Assembly: GCA_900544685.1 (NCBI GenBank)
Contig: UQWA01000019.1
Coordinates: 1-59,581, forward strand
Origin: an uncultured Lachnospiraceae bacterium
GTDB lineage: Bacteria; Bacillota; Clostridia; Lachnospirales; Lachnospiraceae
DNA length: 59,581 nt
Reading direction: 5' to 3'
Under the pieces are notes generated by a model. The model made no database searches and was not told where the DNA came from. It saw only the letters and a program-made list of their open reading frames with translations. Positions 8,069-17,942 of this stretch are shown here, piece after piece. Made by a program: the position numbers and the translations under genes. Positions within the stretch are counted from its first letter, which is position 1, and each line of letters opens with the position of its first letter.

Positions 8069-9469
8069 TTAATATGCATTTTTATTTACAAATCCCTTGA
8101 AAACCGTCAGAAACAGAATCTTAATATCCAGTCCCATGGTCCAGTTCTCAATATAATATAAATCACAGTCAATCCTTTTACGAATTGAGGTATCACCACG
8201 ATATCCCTTCACCTGTGCCCAGCCAGTCATTCCAGGCCGTACCTGATGTTTCACCATATAACGTGGTATCTCTTCCCGGAACTTCTCCACAAACTGTGGT
8301 CTCTCTGGTCTTGGTCCAACCAGGCTCATTTCTCCCTTCAGCACATTGAATAACTGTGGAAGTTCATCTATACTGGTCTTTCTCATAAATTTTCCAACTC
8401 CGGTTACCCTGGCATCGTTTCTTGTAGTCCATCCTGACCGTTCCTTTGCCCTGCTCTGTACTTGCATAGAACGGAACTTATACATAACAAACGGCTTGTT
8501 GTGAAGTCCTACTCTCTCCTGCTTAAAAATCACAGGTCCCGGTGATGTCAGCTTGACAAGTGCTGCTGCCAGAAGCATGACCGGTGAGAACAGAATGATG
8601 CAGATAATAGATCCTACAATATCCACCGCTCTCTTGGCAAGTGCATTAAATGTATTCGATAACGGTACATACCGAATATTAATTACCGGCAGTCCCATAA
8701 GATCCTCTGTATAAGGTCTGGTTGGTATAATATTGCCATAATCCGGAATCAGCTTGGTATGGACTCCTGACTTTTCACAGACTGCTACAATATGGGCAAG
8801 CTTATAATATTCACTCAAACCCAATGCAATGATAATCTCATCGAGCTGATGTTCTTTCAATAACTGTTCCAGATCATCCGTTCTGCCGATGATACGTATC
8901 CCACGGTATACTGCTGACCTTTCCATAGTGTCATCCAGTATTCCAAGTACATGATACCCCCACTCCGGGTTATCCATAATTCGGTCAATATATCCCCGTG
9001 CTGCTGATCCCATACCAACTAATAAAATGTGCTTCAGATTCATGCCCTTGCGGCGAATCTTTCGAAGTCCCCACCGGATCACAACTCTCTCCAGTGTCTC
9101 CAGGCAAATATTAATTCCGAAAAAGATAAAAATAAGCTGTCTGGAAAACTCATGCTGTTTTACCAGTGTCACGGCTGCCATGAATATCAGTATACCGAGC
9201 AGATTGGCCTTCACTATATTGCTCAGTTCTAATCTGCGCCCCTGCACTCTCTTAGGAGTGTACAGATTAAATGCCGAATTCAGCAAAAGCATTCCCGGAA
9301 CCAGTGGAATCATAACCAACATATAAACCTCTGTTGGAAGTACTCCAATCTCGTTCCCCGTGAGAATCTTTATCTGAATAAACCACGCCAACATATAAGA
9401 GCCGGCTGTAATCAAAGCATCTATCAGGACATGCAATCGATTAAAATACTGTTGGTTATCCTTAATCAA
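8069..9469 (-). CDS. polyprenyl-phosphate sugar-1-phosphate transferase (WbaP/CpsE-type)
   Basis: Initiating transferase that puts the first sugar phosphate on undecaprenyl phosphate at the inner membrane face. It has 466 residues, with about four N-terminal transmembrane helices and a nucleotide-binding CoA-like middle part (HILLVGMGSAARGYIDRI). A re-entrant helix (about 285-310) leads into the catalytic domain with SPGPVIFKQERVG, YKFRSM, SIDELPQLFNVLKGEMSLVGPRPE and VRPGMTGWAQVKGYRG. The start is probably TTG at 9469, 9 nt after GAGGAG. A second enzyme of this class lies at 31888-33306 at the other end of the locus, so two different initiating sugars or two polymers are possible. Confidence 0.93.
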   Translation of the reverse strand: MIKDNQQYFNRLHVLIDALITAGSYMLAWFIQIKILTGNEIGVLPTEVYMLVMIPLVPGMLLLNSAFNLYTPKRVQGRRLELSNIVKANLLGILIFMAAVTLVKQHEFSRQLIFIFFGINICLETLERVVIRWGLRKIRRKGMNLKHILLVGMGSAARGYIDRIMDNPEWGYHVLGILDDTMERSAVYRGIRIIGRTDDLEQLLKEHQLDEIIIALGLSEYYKLAHIVAVCEKSGVHTKLIPDYGNIIPTRPYTEDLMGLPVINIRYVPLSNTFNALAKRAVDIVGSIICIILFSPVMLLAAALVKLTSPGPVIFKQERVGLHNKPFVMYKFRSMQVQSRAKERSGWTTRNDARVTGVGKFMRKTSIDELPQLFNVLKGEMSLVGPRPERPQFVEKFREEIPRYMVKHQVRPGMTGWAQVKGYRGDTSIRKRIDCDLYYIENWTMGLDIKILFLTVFKGFVNKNAY

Positions 9470-9575
9470 TGTATTATACTCCTCATAAGCTACGTACTTT
9501 TACATCATACATGACGATTCTCAAAATTGCAATATTTCTTTCATATATATTACAATTTTATTTATTTTTCCTTAA

Positions 9576-10538
9576 TTATTTCCGTTTCAGGACAAGATCT
9601 ATCATATTTCTCCACAGAAAAAGCTGTATTTTCCAACAGCGGTCAAAGTTTTCCGGAACACGGTCAAACTTTTCTCCCTTTCTGCTCAGCAGAATTCCCT
9701 GCCAAATTCCTTTCAGATAAATATGTCCCAGTTTTTTCGGCAGAAAATACAAAAATTTTACCACGCAGCCCAGAAACAGGAATGGCAGGTTGATCAGTAT
9801 CTGCCACCTTGCCATATTCTTATAAATCAGGTAAATATTATTTCTGGATGCATGTGCAACTTTAAAGGCATTGTATCTGGAGCCGGTTGCTGCACTCCCC
9901 TTATGATATACGATCGATGCTGGCTCATACCAGTTCTCATATCCGCAGATCTTTGCCCTGTATCCGACGTCCACATCTTCCAGATAAGCAAAATGTGCTT
10001 CATCAAAAAGCCCGATCTCATTAAATACCTTCTTACGATATAACACCGCACCTCCGCAGGCAGAAAAAATCTGTTCTGCCCTGTTGAACCGTTCTGCCTT
10101 TGCATCTTTTCCTCTGGTATACGCCCAGCCAAGTGCGCAGTACTCATCCCCCGCATTGTCAATATGATCTGGATGATCCATCTGCAGCATTTTTGACTGA
10201 CAGGAAAACAGACGTGGATTTTCCTCTGCCCGAAGCAACAGATATTTTACAAAATCTCTGTCTGCCACAATATCATTATTCAGCAGAATCACATATTTCG
10301 TCTCTGCTGCCCGGATTCCGGTATTGACTGCCTTGCAGAAACCATAATTCTGGTCCATACAGATCAGCTGCACCCACGGATACTCCTTTTTCATAAGTTC
10401 AGGACTTCCGTCCTCTGACCCGTTGTCCACTACAATCACCGGAACCTGCCCGATACTCTGAGACATCAGACTATCCAGGCATTTTCTCAGATACTCTTTT
10501 CCATTCCAGTTTGGTATCACAATTGTTACTTTGTTCAT
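9576..10538 (-). CDS. GT2 glycosyltransferase
   Basis: Family 2 glycosyltransferase of 320 residues. It starts TIVIPNWNGKEYL, has VDNGSEDGSPELM, the metal-binding-type NNDIVADRDF, and the later GGAVLYRKKVFNEIGLFDE and DVDVGYRAKICGY that mark rhamnosyltransferase-like members. A short hydrophobic segment (INLPFLFLGCVVKFLYFL) near the C-terminus may tether it to the membrane. RBS CTGGAG precedes the ATG. It is the middle of a run of minus-strand glycan genes; acceptor and donor are not deducible. Confidence 0.88.
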   Translation of the reverse strand: MNKVTIVIPNWNGKEYLRKCLDSLMSQSIGQVPVIVVDNGSEDGSPELMKKEYPWVQLICMDQNYGFCKAVNTGIRAAETKYVILLNNDIVADRDFVKYLLLRAEENPRLFSCQSKMLQMDHPDHIDNAGDEYCALGWAYTRGKDAKAERFNRAEQIFSACGGAVLYRKKVFNEIGLFDEAHFAYLEDVDVGYRAKICGYENWYEPASIVYHKGSAATGSRYNAFKVAHASRNNIYLIYKNMARWQILINLPFLFLGCVVKFLYFLPKKLGHIYLKGIWQGILLSRKGEKFDRVPENFDRCWKIQLFLWRNMIDLVLKRK

Positions 10539-10557
10539 TTTCTTTCGAACTCCAGTT

Positions 10558-12456
10558 TTATTTGCGAAGTGAAAAATTGTGCTTCGCCAGTGTCAGATTC
10601 TGATTGTAACACGGATCTCCTGCCGCAAGAAAATCTGCCCATTTTTCCTGAGTATAACGTACTTCTCTGGCATGACGTTCTTTTTTTTCATCATTTACAC
10701 CACGGGATTTGGATTCATAATGGTATAACTCAGCATATGGGTCAAATACGATCAGATATCCCGCTGTCACAATCTTAAGTCCCAGATCTACATCATTAAA
10801 TGCAACAGTAAGCTTTTCTTCCAGACCTCCTACTTCCTCATAAACAGACCTTTTGACCATGGCACATGCTGCTGTCACGCCACTCATATCCACCTGAATG
10901 GAGGCCCGGTGCATATACCCTGACTTTTTCCGGTCCATATTGACAAATGCATGATCTGCCATGCCGCCCATTCCTATAATGGTTCCCGCCGACTGGATTG
11001 TGTTATCCGGGAAATAGAGTTTTGCTCCCACCATTCCCACTTCTGTTCTCTGGCAATGGGATAACAATTCCTTCATCCATCCTCTAGTAATTACTTCCGT
11101 ATCATTATTCAGCAACAGCAAATACTCTCCCTTTGCCTGGGATGCGCCAAAATTATTGATCGCAGAGTAATTGAATTCTTTATCCCAGTAGAGTACACGC
11201 ACATGCTGCCTGCCGTCAATTTTCTTATAAAATTCAAAGGTTTCTTTCTCGGTACTGTTATTCTCAATAATCAGTATCTCATAGTTCTCATATTCTGTCT
11301 TTTCCCATATGGATTTCAGACACTTCTTCAAAATCGGAAGCTGATCCTTATTGGGAATCAGTATGGAAATCATAGGATATCCTGTCACCTGATATCTGAC
11401 ACGGTAGTAACCCAGATCCTGCGTTTCTTCTACGGATGCCTGTACTCCCATTCTTTTCAGATGGGCTTCCACAGCCCTTTTTCCTGCATGAAACGCATAA
11501 AGCTTGCTCTCTGGATTATCGGAAGTAGATTTTTCGTGTGTTCTCCAGTGATAAAGTACTTTGTGCACATGTGCTATCTTCTCTGCTTCCTCAGTGCACC
11601 GAAATATAAAATCATAATCCTGTGCCCCGTCAAATTCTTTCCGGAACCCGCCAATCTTTTCAACCAGAATTCTACGGACAACAAACAGATGGCAGATGTA
11701 GTTATTGGAACGTAACAGATCCAGATTGAAATCTGGTTTCATGTTCGGTGTCAAATGCTTCGTTCCCTTACTGTTAATCTTATCTTCGTCAGTGTACACC
11801 ACATCCACTCGGTCGTCCTGCACGATCTTTTCTGCCACTTCATAAAGTGCATCCGGCTCCAGAAGATCATCATGATCTAAGAGACATACAAAATCTCCTG
11901 ATGCCATCTTCAGTGCTGCATTTGAATTCTCCGCAATACTCTTATTTTCTTTCAGAATCTCATATCGAATTCTATCATCTCGGATCTGATATTCCCGGAT
12001 CAGAGATGTCAGTTCCGTCTCTTTTTCCGGTATTGCCAGAATAGCTTCTTTTTTCTTTTTCCCACGGACCTTTGACAGATCCTCACGAAGCTTCTCTCCT
12101 GTCGGGCTGGCATCTGCAATGCACAGTTCCCACTCAGTATAAGTCTGATTCTGTACAGACTGAATCATTTCCCTTAAAAAAGATTCTGGTGTGCAGTAAG
12201 CAGGGACAACAATACTAATCTTCGGTGCCTGTTCCCACACTCTTTTGCGCTGTTCTTCCAGTTCTTTTTCTGATGCACGATTCAGCCCAAACCAGGTTTC
12301 ATAATCAATATCTTCCTGCTGAAACCGCTCTGTCAGACGGATCAGAAACTGTTTCATACCATGCCGTTTCAGATAACGGTATCCCTTTTTGATATAAGCT
12401 GGGGAAATACTTCGAAACATTTTTCCCCACTGTGTACTGTATTCTTTTCTTCCCAT
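10558..12456 (-). CDS. two-domain GT2 glycosyltransferase
   Basis: A 632-residue protein with two GT-A domains in tandem after an N-terminal helical segment of about 80 residues. Domain 1 has ISIVVPAYCTPESFL and LLDHDDLLEPDALYE. Domain 2 has ISILIPNKDQLPILKKCLKS, IIENNSTEKET and LLLNNDTEVITRGWM. It ends NLTLAKHNFSLRK, an ending shared with the 518-residue protein at 16367-17923. The 1260-residue protein at 17943-21725 shares the same GT2 layout, so the three look like paralogues. Such proteins often build rhamnan or mixed backbones with two activities in one chain. RBS GGGGG lies upstream of the ATG. Confidence 0.88.
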   Translation of the reverse strand: MGRKEYSTQWGKMFRSISPAYIKKGYRYLKRHGMKQFLIRLTERFQQEDIDYETWFGLNRASEKELEEQRKRVWEQAPKISIVVPAYCTPESFLREMIQSVQNQTYTEWELCIADASPTGEKLREDLSKVRGKKKKEAILAIPEKETELTSLIREYQIRDDRIRYEILKENKSIAENSNAALKMASGDFVCLLDHDDLLEPDALYEVAEKIVQDDRVDVVYTDEDKINSKGTKHLTPNMKPDFNLDLLRSNNYICHLFVVRRILVEKIGGFRKEFDGAQDYDFIFRCTEEAEKIAHVHKVLYHWRTHEKSTSDNPESKLYAFHAGKRAVEAHLKRMGVQASVEETQDLGYYRVRYQVTGYPMISILIPNKDQLPILKKCLKSIWEKTEYENYEILIIENNSTEKETFEFYKKIDGRQHVRVLYWDKEFNYSAINNFGASQAKGEYLLLLNNDTEVITRGWMKELLSHCQRTEVGMVGAKLYFPDNTIQSAGTIIGMGGMADHAFVNMDRKKSGYMHRASIQVDMSGVTAACAMVKRSVYEEVGGLEEKLTVAFNDVDLGLKIVTAGYLIVFDPYAELYHYESKSRGVNDEKKERHAREVRYTQEKWADFLAAGDPCYNQNLTLAKHNFSLRK

Positions 12457-12471
12457 ATAAGCCCCCGATAC

Positions 12472-13611
12472 TTATATTTCCTTATATCCCGGGAACTTAC
12501 GGACAAGATCTGCTACCTGCTGTGCCTGAGCAATATCAAGGTTATAATACATCGGCAGGCGTACCAGACGTTCGCTTTCCTTTGTAGTATAGATATCTTC
12601 CCCATGAAATCTTCCAAACTTCTTACCTGCTGTAGCAGTATGCAGTGGAATATAATGGAACACACACTGTACTCCATTTTCTTTCATGTAACGGATAAAC
12701 TCTGTTCTGGTCTCCAGATCCTTCAGCTTCAGATAATACATATGTGCATTATGTACTGCATAATCCGGTACAAACGGACGTTCCACTACATGTTTTTCTT
12801 CCAACTCTTCAAATGTCTCATTGTACAGATTCCAGATAGACATACGCTTGTCATTGATCTCTTTTGCCAGCTCCAGCTGTGCATACAGATAAGCTGCATT
12901 CAGATCACTTGGCAGATAAGAAGATCCAAAATCTACCCAGGTATATTTATCTACCTGGCCACGGAAAAACTTGCTGCGGTCCGTTCCTTTTTCTCTTAAG
13001 ATCTCAGCTTTTTCCTGATACTTTTCTTCCTGAAAAAGAAGCGCTCCTCCCTCTCCCATAGTATAATTCTTCGTCTCATGGAAACTGTAGCATCCAAAGT
13101 CACCGATAGTTCCCAGTGCTTTACCCTTGTACCATGCATTTACACCCTGAGCTGCGTCTTCAACTACCAGAAGATTATGCTTTCTGGCAATTGCCATAAT
13201 CTCATCCATGGCACAGGAAACCCCTGCATAATGGACCGGTACAATTGCCTTCGTTTTCTCAGTAATCGCACCCTCAATCAGCGCCTCATCTATATTCATG
13301 GTCTTTGGATTGATATCTACAAAGACAATCTTCGCTCCCCTCAGTACAAATGCATCCGCAGTAGATACAAAGGTATATGCCGGCATAATCACCTCGTCTC
13401 CCGGCTGAATATCGCACAGATAAGCTGCCATCTCCAGCGCATGGGTGCAGGATGTGGTCAGCAGGCAGTGGTTTGCCTGAAAATGTTCTTTCATCCATGC
13501 GGAACACTTTTTCGTGAACGGTCCATCTCCACAAAGCTTGCCATTCGCAATTGCCTGCTGCATATATTCGGTCTCTTTTCCCGTAAAAGGTGCTACATTA
13601 AAATCAATCAT
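12472..13611 (-). CDS. wecE: dTDP-4-amino-4,6-dideoxygalactose transaminase (WecE/RffA-type)
   Basis: PLP-dependent sugar aminotransferase of the DegT/DnrJ/EryC1 family, 379 residues. It carries TTSCTHALEMAAYL, AYTFVSTADAFVLRGAKIVFVDI, VEDAAQGVNAWYKGKALGTIGDFGCYSFHETKNYTMGEGG (Schiff-base Lys in HETKNYTMGEGG) and VFHYIPLHTATAGK. These are typical of WecE/RffA, which makes dTDP-Fuc4N precursors from dTDP-4-keto-6-deoxyglucose. A dTDP-sugar pool is consistent with RmlD at 23811-24725. RBS GGAG precedes the ATG. Confidence 0.9.
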   Translation of the reverse strand: MIDFNVAPFTGKETEYMQQAIANGKLCGDGPFTKKCSAWMKEHFQANHCLLTTSCTHALEMAAYLCDIQPGDEVIMPAYTFVSTADAFVLRGAKIVFVDINPKTMNIDEALIEGAITEKTKAIVPVHYAGVSCAMDEIMAIARKHNLLVVEDAAQGVNAWYKGKALGTIGDFGCYSFHETKNYTMGEGGALLFQEEKYQEKAEILREKGTDRSKFFRGQVDKYTWVDFGSSYLPSDLNAAYLYAQLELAKEINDKRMSIWNLYNETFEELEEKHVVERPFVPDYAVHNAHMYYLKLKDLETRTEFIRYMKENGVQCVFHYIPLHTATAGKKFGRFHGEDIYTTKESERLVRLPMYYNLDIAQAQQVADLVRKFPGYKEI

Positions 13612-13624
13612 CCCTTTATTCTCC

Positions 13625-16348
13625 TTATACTTTTCCCTTTTTCTTCTTGTATCTGATTACAACAATCACTGCAAATACCAGTGTGCTGAACACACTGACC
13701 AGAATTCCAACATGAAGCAGTGGTGCTGTAAATATCACTTCCATATCATATTCCCCAGCTTTTACCGGAAAACTGATAAATCCATAATCTCCATTAGACA
13801 GTTCCTGTTTTTCTCCGTTGAGCTTCACACTCCATCCAGCTTCATTTGGAACCGCCAGCATGACATAGCCATCCTGAGAAGCACTGATGTGACCGGTCAG
13901 ATAACTGTCCTTTTTTGGTGCATCTACTGTGATCTTTGCCAGATCTGAAAATTCCGGTTCGGTCTCCAGTCCATATACCTGAATCTGATCAATCCGGATA
14001 TTTCCTTTTGGATCCTTCACGGTAAGGGTCACTTTTTCAGCATCCTGTGGCAGTTCCATATGTACTTTTCTTGGTGTATCCCAGTTGTGTACATATTCAT
14101 GACTGTATCCGTCATTGATCTGTATCTCTAACACATTCCGCTCATCTGAAGTCATGGTAAATTCCAGAATGGCTGACGGAAATTCTGTCCGTCTGGCCGA
14201 ATCCAGATTCAGTTCAATCTGCATCGAGCCGGCACTCTCTCTGTCTTCTTCTGACATAACAGTCTCATAGCTTTCCTGTACATCACCAGTCAGTATACCA
14301 CTAATTTGTTTCTTTTCATATGTTTTAATTGCAGAATCTGTCAAAGTACTGTCATCTGCACTGCCTGTAATCAGTACATCTGTCAGAAGTGCTCTGGTAT
14401 TCAGGCTGTCCTGATATTCCTCATACTGCTGTTCTGTAATCGTCTTCGTAAAGAATTTGCCCAATGACTGTGTTCTGATATTCTGATAAATACTGATCTC
14501 ACCTTCCTGATGAATCAGCTCATATCCGTCAATATCCATATCTGCAGATCTGGATAAGATGTATTTTACATCAGTCAGTCCTGCAAAAGTGCTGTCCCAC
14601 AGAGCATTGAGGAACTGGATATGATTCACATCATTTTCATTGTTAATCTGTGGCCATACCTGTGCCACAAAAGCTTTAATATCTGCATTCTGATTAGAAT
14701 TGTATGCACTGATTCCGCGATAATCCTGTGCCAGAGTATCAAAACAACTGGATGCAGTAAAATAATCTTTTTCCACACGATAGAAGGTATTGTCATTCGC
14801 TTCCAGCCAGTCCAGTGCCGCATCCACCCCAGAATGGTAAGTTCCTTCATAATAATCGGTATTCTTTTTAGACAGTGCGATACGGTCATTATAACACAGA
14901 TAAGAATCTGATACGATATTCATAAAAGTAACTGCGGTAAGAAGCAGATAAATACTCTTCCCATCCAGCCATTTATCTCTGCAGTACATCCAGATCAGTA
15001 CAATCATTGCCATACCCGTCATCCACAACCGCATAGCATTATCCTTAAACTGCTGTTCCGGCAGGATATGATATGCTTTTGCATACACGGCTGTAATCAG
15101 TACTGCTGCTACTGCCAGTGCAGGTCTGCTCACTTCTTTTCTGATCAATATACGATCCAGAACCAGACAAACCATCACCGCAAATATCGGCATTAAGATA
15201 AAGGTATGGCGGAAAAACGGCTTATATAATCCATTAAACCATGTGGTAATATTGGCAATTACCACACTGGATGTGCACAAAATCACACAGAGATACTGCA
15301 TCATCTTGTTACGTCTGCTCACCTGCTGTCTGCGGATACATACCAGATACTGTAACAGTAAAATAATAAACAGTGTGGAAAAGAACAAATTCGGGTCTTC
15401 ATAAAAGTTCTTCATTCCCACATAGGTTTCATTTCCATTTCCCTGTATACAACTGGAAAACAGACGGTAAATGATCGTTTTGTTAATAGCCATCGACCAG
15501 AGCTGTGGCTTAAACAGTCTCTGCAGCAGTGGTACCTGAGATACCATTCTTTCACTGGATCCCACCTGTGCGGCTGCAGAAGGGAAAAATCTCCATGCTG
15601 ACATCAGTACTCCCAATACCATGGTTCCTGCTGCCAGGAAGAACGCTTTGCCCCTCTCCTTTATGGGCTCTTTTTCCTGCATCAGGATACGTACACATAC
15701 ATAGGCACCGCCTCCGAACATGCACATGTAACCCTGATAAAAACTGCTGAGCATCGCAATGCAGCATACCAGACAAAGCCCCACGCTGAACTTCTTCCTG
15801 CGCACCACCCGTTCTGCAAAAATAAGTACCGCCGGAAAATATACCACGGAGCTTCCCAGTGCATAATGCTGCCCCCATACCATCATATAGCTGTTAAACG
15901 CATAAATCACTGTGGCAATCAGCTTGGATTTCTCGCTGAATTCAAATTCAGACAGATACCAGTAACAAAGTGTGGCTGCCACAAAAATACGGAAGATCTC
16001 CATCCAGACCATATACCAGGTAATGTGTTCCGGTCCAAAGATCACTCCAAGAATGTAAATTGGAATCAGAAACGGCTCCGTCAGATGATGCCCCATGGTA
16101 TTCATACCAAAACCATTGCGGAAATCCCATGGTGAGAAATTCCCGTCCCTGATACTGTTCACAATACCATTATACCACATAATATACTGATCTTTTCCGT
16201 CTGTACCCACATCATAAAATGCAATGGTGTAGTCTCCAATCGTATACATATGGAAAATGTAAAGACATCCCAATCCTATAAGAAACCAGATCATCAAAAT
16301 AGTATTTCGGTCTCTTTTTTCACTTTTCATCTGATACTTCGCTGTCAT
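13625..16348 (-). CDS. YfhO-family polytopic membrane protein
   Basis: A 907-residue membrane protein with about 12-14 hydrophobic helices in the first 530 residues and a large extracytoplasmic portion before a last C-terminal helix (LLHVGILVSVFSTLVFAVIVVI) and a basic tail. The N-terminal part has GTDGKDQYIMWYNGIVNSI and FSPWDFRNGFGMNTMGHHLTEPF, the acidic first-loop pattern of YfhO/GT-C-type enzymes. Family members are linked to lipid-dependent glycosylation of teichoic acids with polyprenyl-phosphate sugars on the outer face. In this locus it could decorate the polymer using a lipid-linked sugar made by the DPM1-like protein at 24747-25688. Confidence 0.88.
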   Translation of the reverse strand: MTAKYQMKSEKRDRNTILMIWFLIGLGCLYIFHMYTIGDYTIAFYDVGTDGKDQYIMWYNGIVNSIRDGNFSPWDFRNGFGMNTMGHHLTEPFLIPIYILGVIFGPEHITWYMVWMEIFRIFVAATLCYWYLSEFEFSEKSKLIATVIYAFNSYMMVWGQHYALGSSVVYFPAVLIFAERVVRRKKFSVGLCLVCCIAMLSSFYQGYMCMFGGGAYVCVRILMQEKEPIKERGKAFFLAAGTMVLGVLMSAWRFFPSAAAQVGSSERMVSQVPLLQRLFKPQLWSMAINKTIIYRLFSSCIQGNGNETYVGMKNFYEDPNLFFSTLFIILLLQYLVCIRRQQVSRRNKMMQYLCVILCTSSVVIANITTWFNGLYKPFFRHTFILMPIFAVMVCLVLDRILIRKEVSRPALAVAAVLITAVYAKAYHILPEQQFKDNAMRLWMTGMAMIVLIWMYCRDKWLDGKSIYLLLTAVTFMNIVSDSYLCYNDRIALSKKNTDYYEGTYHSGVDAALDWLEANDNTFYRVEKDYFTASSCFDTLAQDYRGISAYNSNQNADIKAFVAQVWPQINNENDVNHIQFLNALWDSTFAGLTDVKYILSRSADMDIDGYELIHQEGEISIYQNIRTQSLGKFFTKTITEQQYEEYQDSLNTRALLTDVLITGSADDSTLTDSAIKTYEKKQISGILTGDVQESYETVMSEEDRESAGSMQIELNLDSARRTEFPSAILEFTMTSDERNVLEIQINDGYSHEYVHNWDTPRKVHMELPQDAEKVTLTVKDPKGNIRIDQIQVYGLETEPEFSDLAKITVDAPKKDSYLTGHISASQDGYVMLAVPNEAGWSVKLNGEKQELSNGDYGFISFPVKAGEYDMEVIFTAPLLHVGILVSVFSTLVFAVIVVIRYKKKKGKV

Positions 16349-16366
16349 GCTGTTCCTCCGATTGTC

Positions 16367-17923
16367 CTATCGTTTCAGGGAAAAATCTGACTTTTCCAGT
16401 GTCAGATTCGGATTATAGAACCGATCTCCCTGATTCAGTTCCTTTTCCCATGTCCGGCAGAAAAGATCCGCCTCCTTTTTTACCCGCTCCGCTTTCTGTG
16501 CGGTCATCTCAAATCCTCTCGTCTGGGATTCATAATGATACAGCTCCGCCTTAGGGTCATACAGAACCATATATCCTTGCTTTTGCAGTTTCATACAAAG
16601 ATCAATGTCATTATAAGCCACACCCAGTTCTTCTGTAAATCCCCCGATTTGCCAAAACGCATTCCTGCTTACCAGCATACATGCTGCCGTAACAGCCGAC
16701 ATCTGCCGGATCATTCTAGCATATCGCTGACGTGCATAATCGCCTTCTGTCATTCCCTCAAAGGCATGTCCTGCTACGCCGCCATATCCAAGCACCACAC
16801 CACCATGCTGAATTGTTCCGTCACCATAAACCAGACGGCATCCCACAGCTCCCGCACCGGTTGTGTTGGCACAGCGAAACAGTTCTTTTATGGCCCCCTC
16901 TTTTTTTATCTTCGTGTCATTGTTTAGAAACAGCAGATAATCTCCCTTTGCTTCTCTGGCTGCATCGTTGTTAATTCTGGAATAATTAAACGTCCCTTTC
17001 CAGTTCATAAGACGGATTCGCTGATCCTGTTTTAACAATGTTTCATAAGTCTGAAAGGTCTCTGGCTGCGTACTGTTATTTTCCACAATCAGGATCTCCA
17101 GATGTTCATAACCACCTGATTCCAGAATGCTGTCAATACAGCAGATCAGATCCTCTGTATGATCTTTGTTTGGAATAATGACAGAAATAAGTGGTTCTGT
17201 TCTGACCGTTTCTTTCTCTGTCTGTAACCAGACCGAACTTTCCAGTTCATGATCCATCTTTTCGGAAATATGATACAGAAGCTCTGGTACATGGCAAATC
17301 TGCTTTGCCCTTTTGACCAGTTCTTTCCATAATGCATCCGGCGTTGCCGGAGCCATATCTTTTATAAGCTCTGCATCTGCGAAAAGTACCGGTCCCAGAT
17401 AATTCATCTGACTCTGCAGTACCGGATCATAATCTGGTTTACAAAATGGACTCTTTAAATGTCCGTCCCGGGTCTGAATATCATGGTCCATGTAGAAAAG
17501 AACTTTTTTCTGTGCCTCTTCTGCCTTCCTTACCAGTTTATATACCGCTTCCGGTCTAAGGATGGCTCCTGCCTGTACCAGCAATACATATTTACTTTTC
17601 CGGCAATTCTGTGTATTCCATGTATCCGTTGTATACACAGACAGCTTTCCGAATGTCTGCCGCATCAGGCTCTCCCTGCTTTGCTGTTCCTCCTGAGCAT
17701 TCCCAGAAAACAGCAATGCATTTACCGGCACTTTTTTCCACAGTTCTGCTGCCCTCTGACGGTCCAGTTCTGCTGAATCCGCACTTTGAGCTTTTAGCCA
17801 CTTTTCATAATCTACAGGTCTGGATAATGTCACTTTTCTCCCTACACGGAGCAGTGTCTGACCTATTCCGTTCTTCTTCAGATAGGCAACTCCCTTATCC
17901 AGTTTTTTCTTCAGATCTGACAT
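16367..17923 (-). CDS. GT2 glycosyltransferase with degenerate first domain
   Basis: A 518-residue protein. The first part (about 60-225) resembles a GT2 domain that has shrunk: it keeps YVLLVQAGAILRPEAVYKL and FYMDHDIQ but lacks a clean N-terminal nucleotide-binding strand. The second domain is well formed, with ISVIIPNKDHTEDL, IVENNSTQPET and LFLNNDTKIKKEG. The C-terminus (NLTLEKSDFSLKR) matches that of the 632-residue paralogue at 10558-12456. One active transferase domain plus a structural one is the simplest reading. Confidence 0.85.
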   Translation of the reverse strand: MSDLKKKLDKGVAYLKKNGIGQTLLRVGRKVTLSRPVDYEKWLKAQSADSAELDRQRAAELWKKVPVNALLFSGNAQEEQQSRESLMRQTFGKLSVYTTDTWNTQNCRKSKYVLLVQAGAILRPEAVYKLVRKAEEAQKKVLFYMDHDIQTRDGHLKSPFCKPDYDPVLQSQMNYLGPVLFADAELIKDMAPATPDALWKELVKRAKQICHVPELLYHISEKMDHELESSVWLQTEKETVRTEPLISVIIPNKDHTEDLICCIDSILESGGYEHLEILIVENNSTQPETFQTYETLLKQDQRIRLMNWKGTFNYSRINNDAAREAKGDYLLFLNNDTKIKKEGAIKELFRCANTTGAGAVGCRLVYGDGTIQHGGVVLGYGGVAGHAFEGMTEGDYARQRYARMIRQMSAVTAACMLVSRNAFWQIGGFTEELGVAYNDIDLCMKLQKQGYMVLYDPKAELYHYESQTRGFEMTAQKAERVKKEADLFCRTWEKELNQGDRFYNPNLTLEKSDFSLKR

Positions 17924-17942
17924 GCTTCTGCCGTTATTCCTT

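Noticed and set aside
7535..8072. Long opposite-strand and alternate-frame readings over the LCP repeat region.
   Set aside because: They are by-products of the in-frame tandem repeats; the LCP frame has the TM helix, motifs and RBS.
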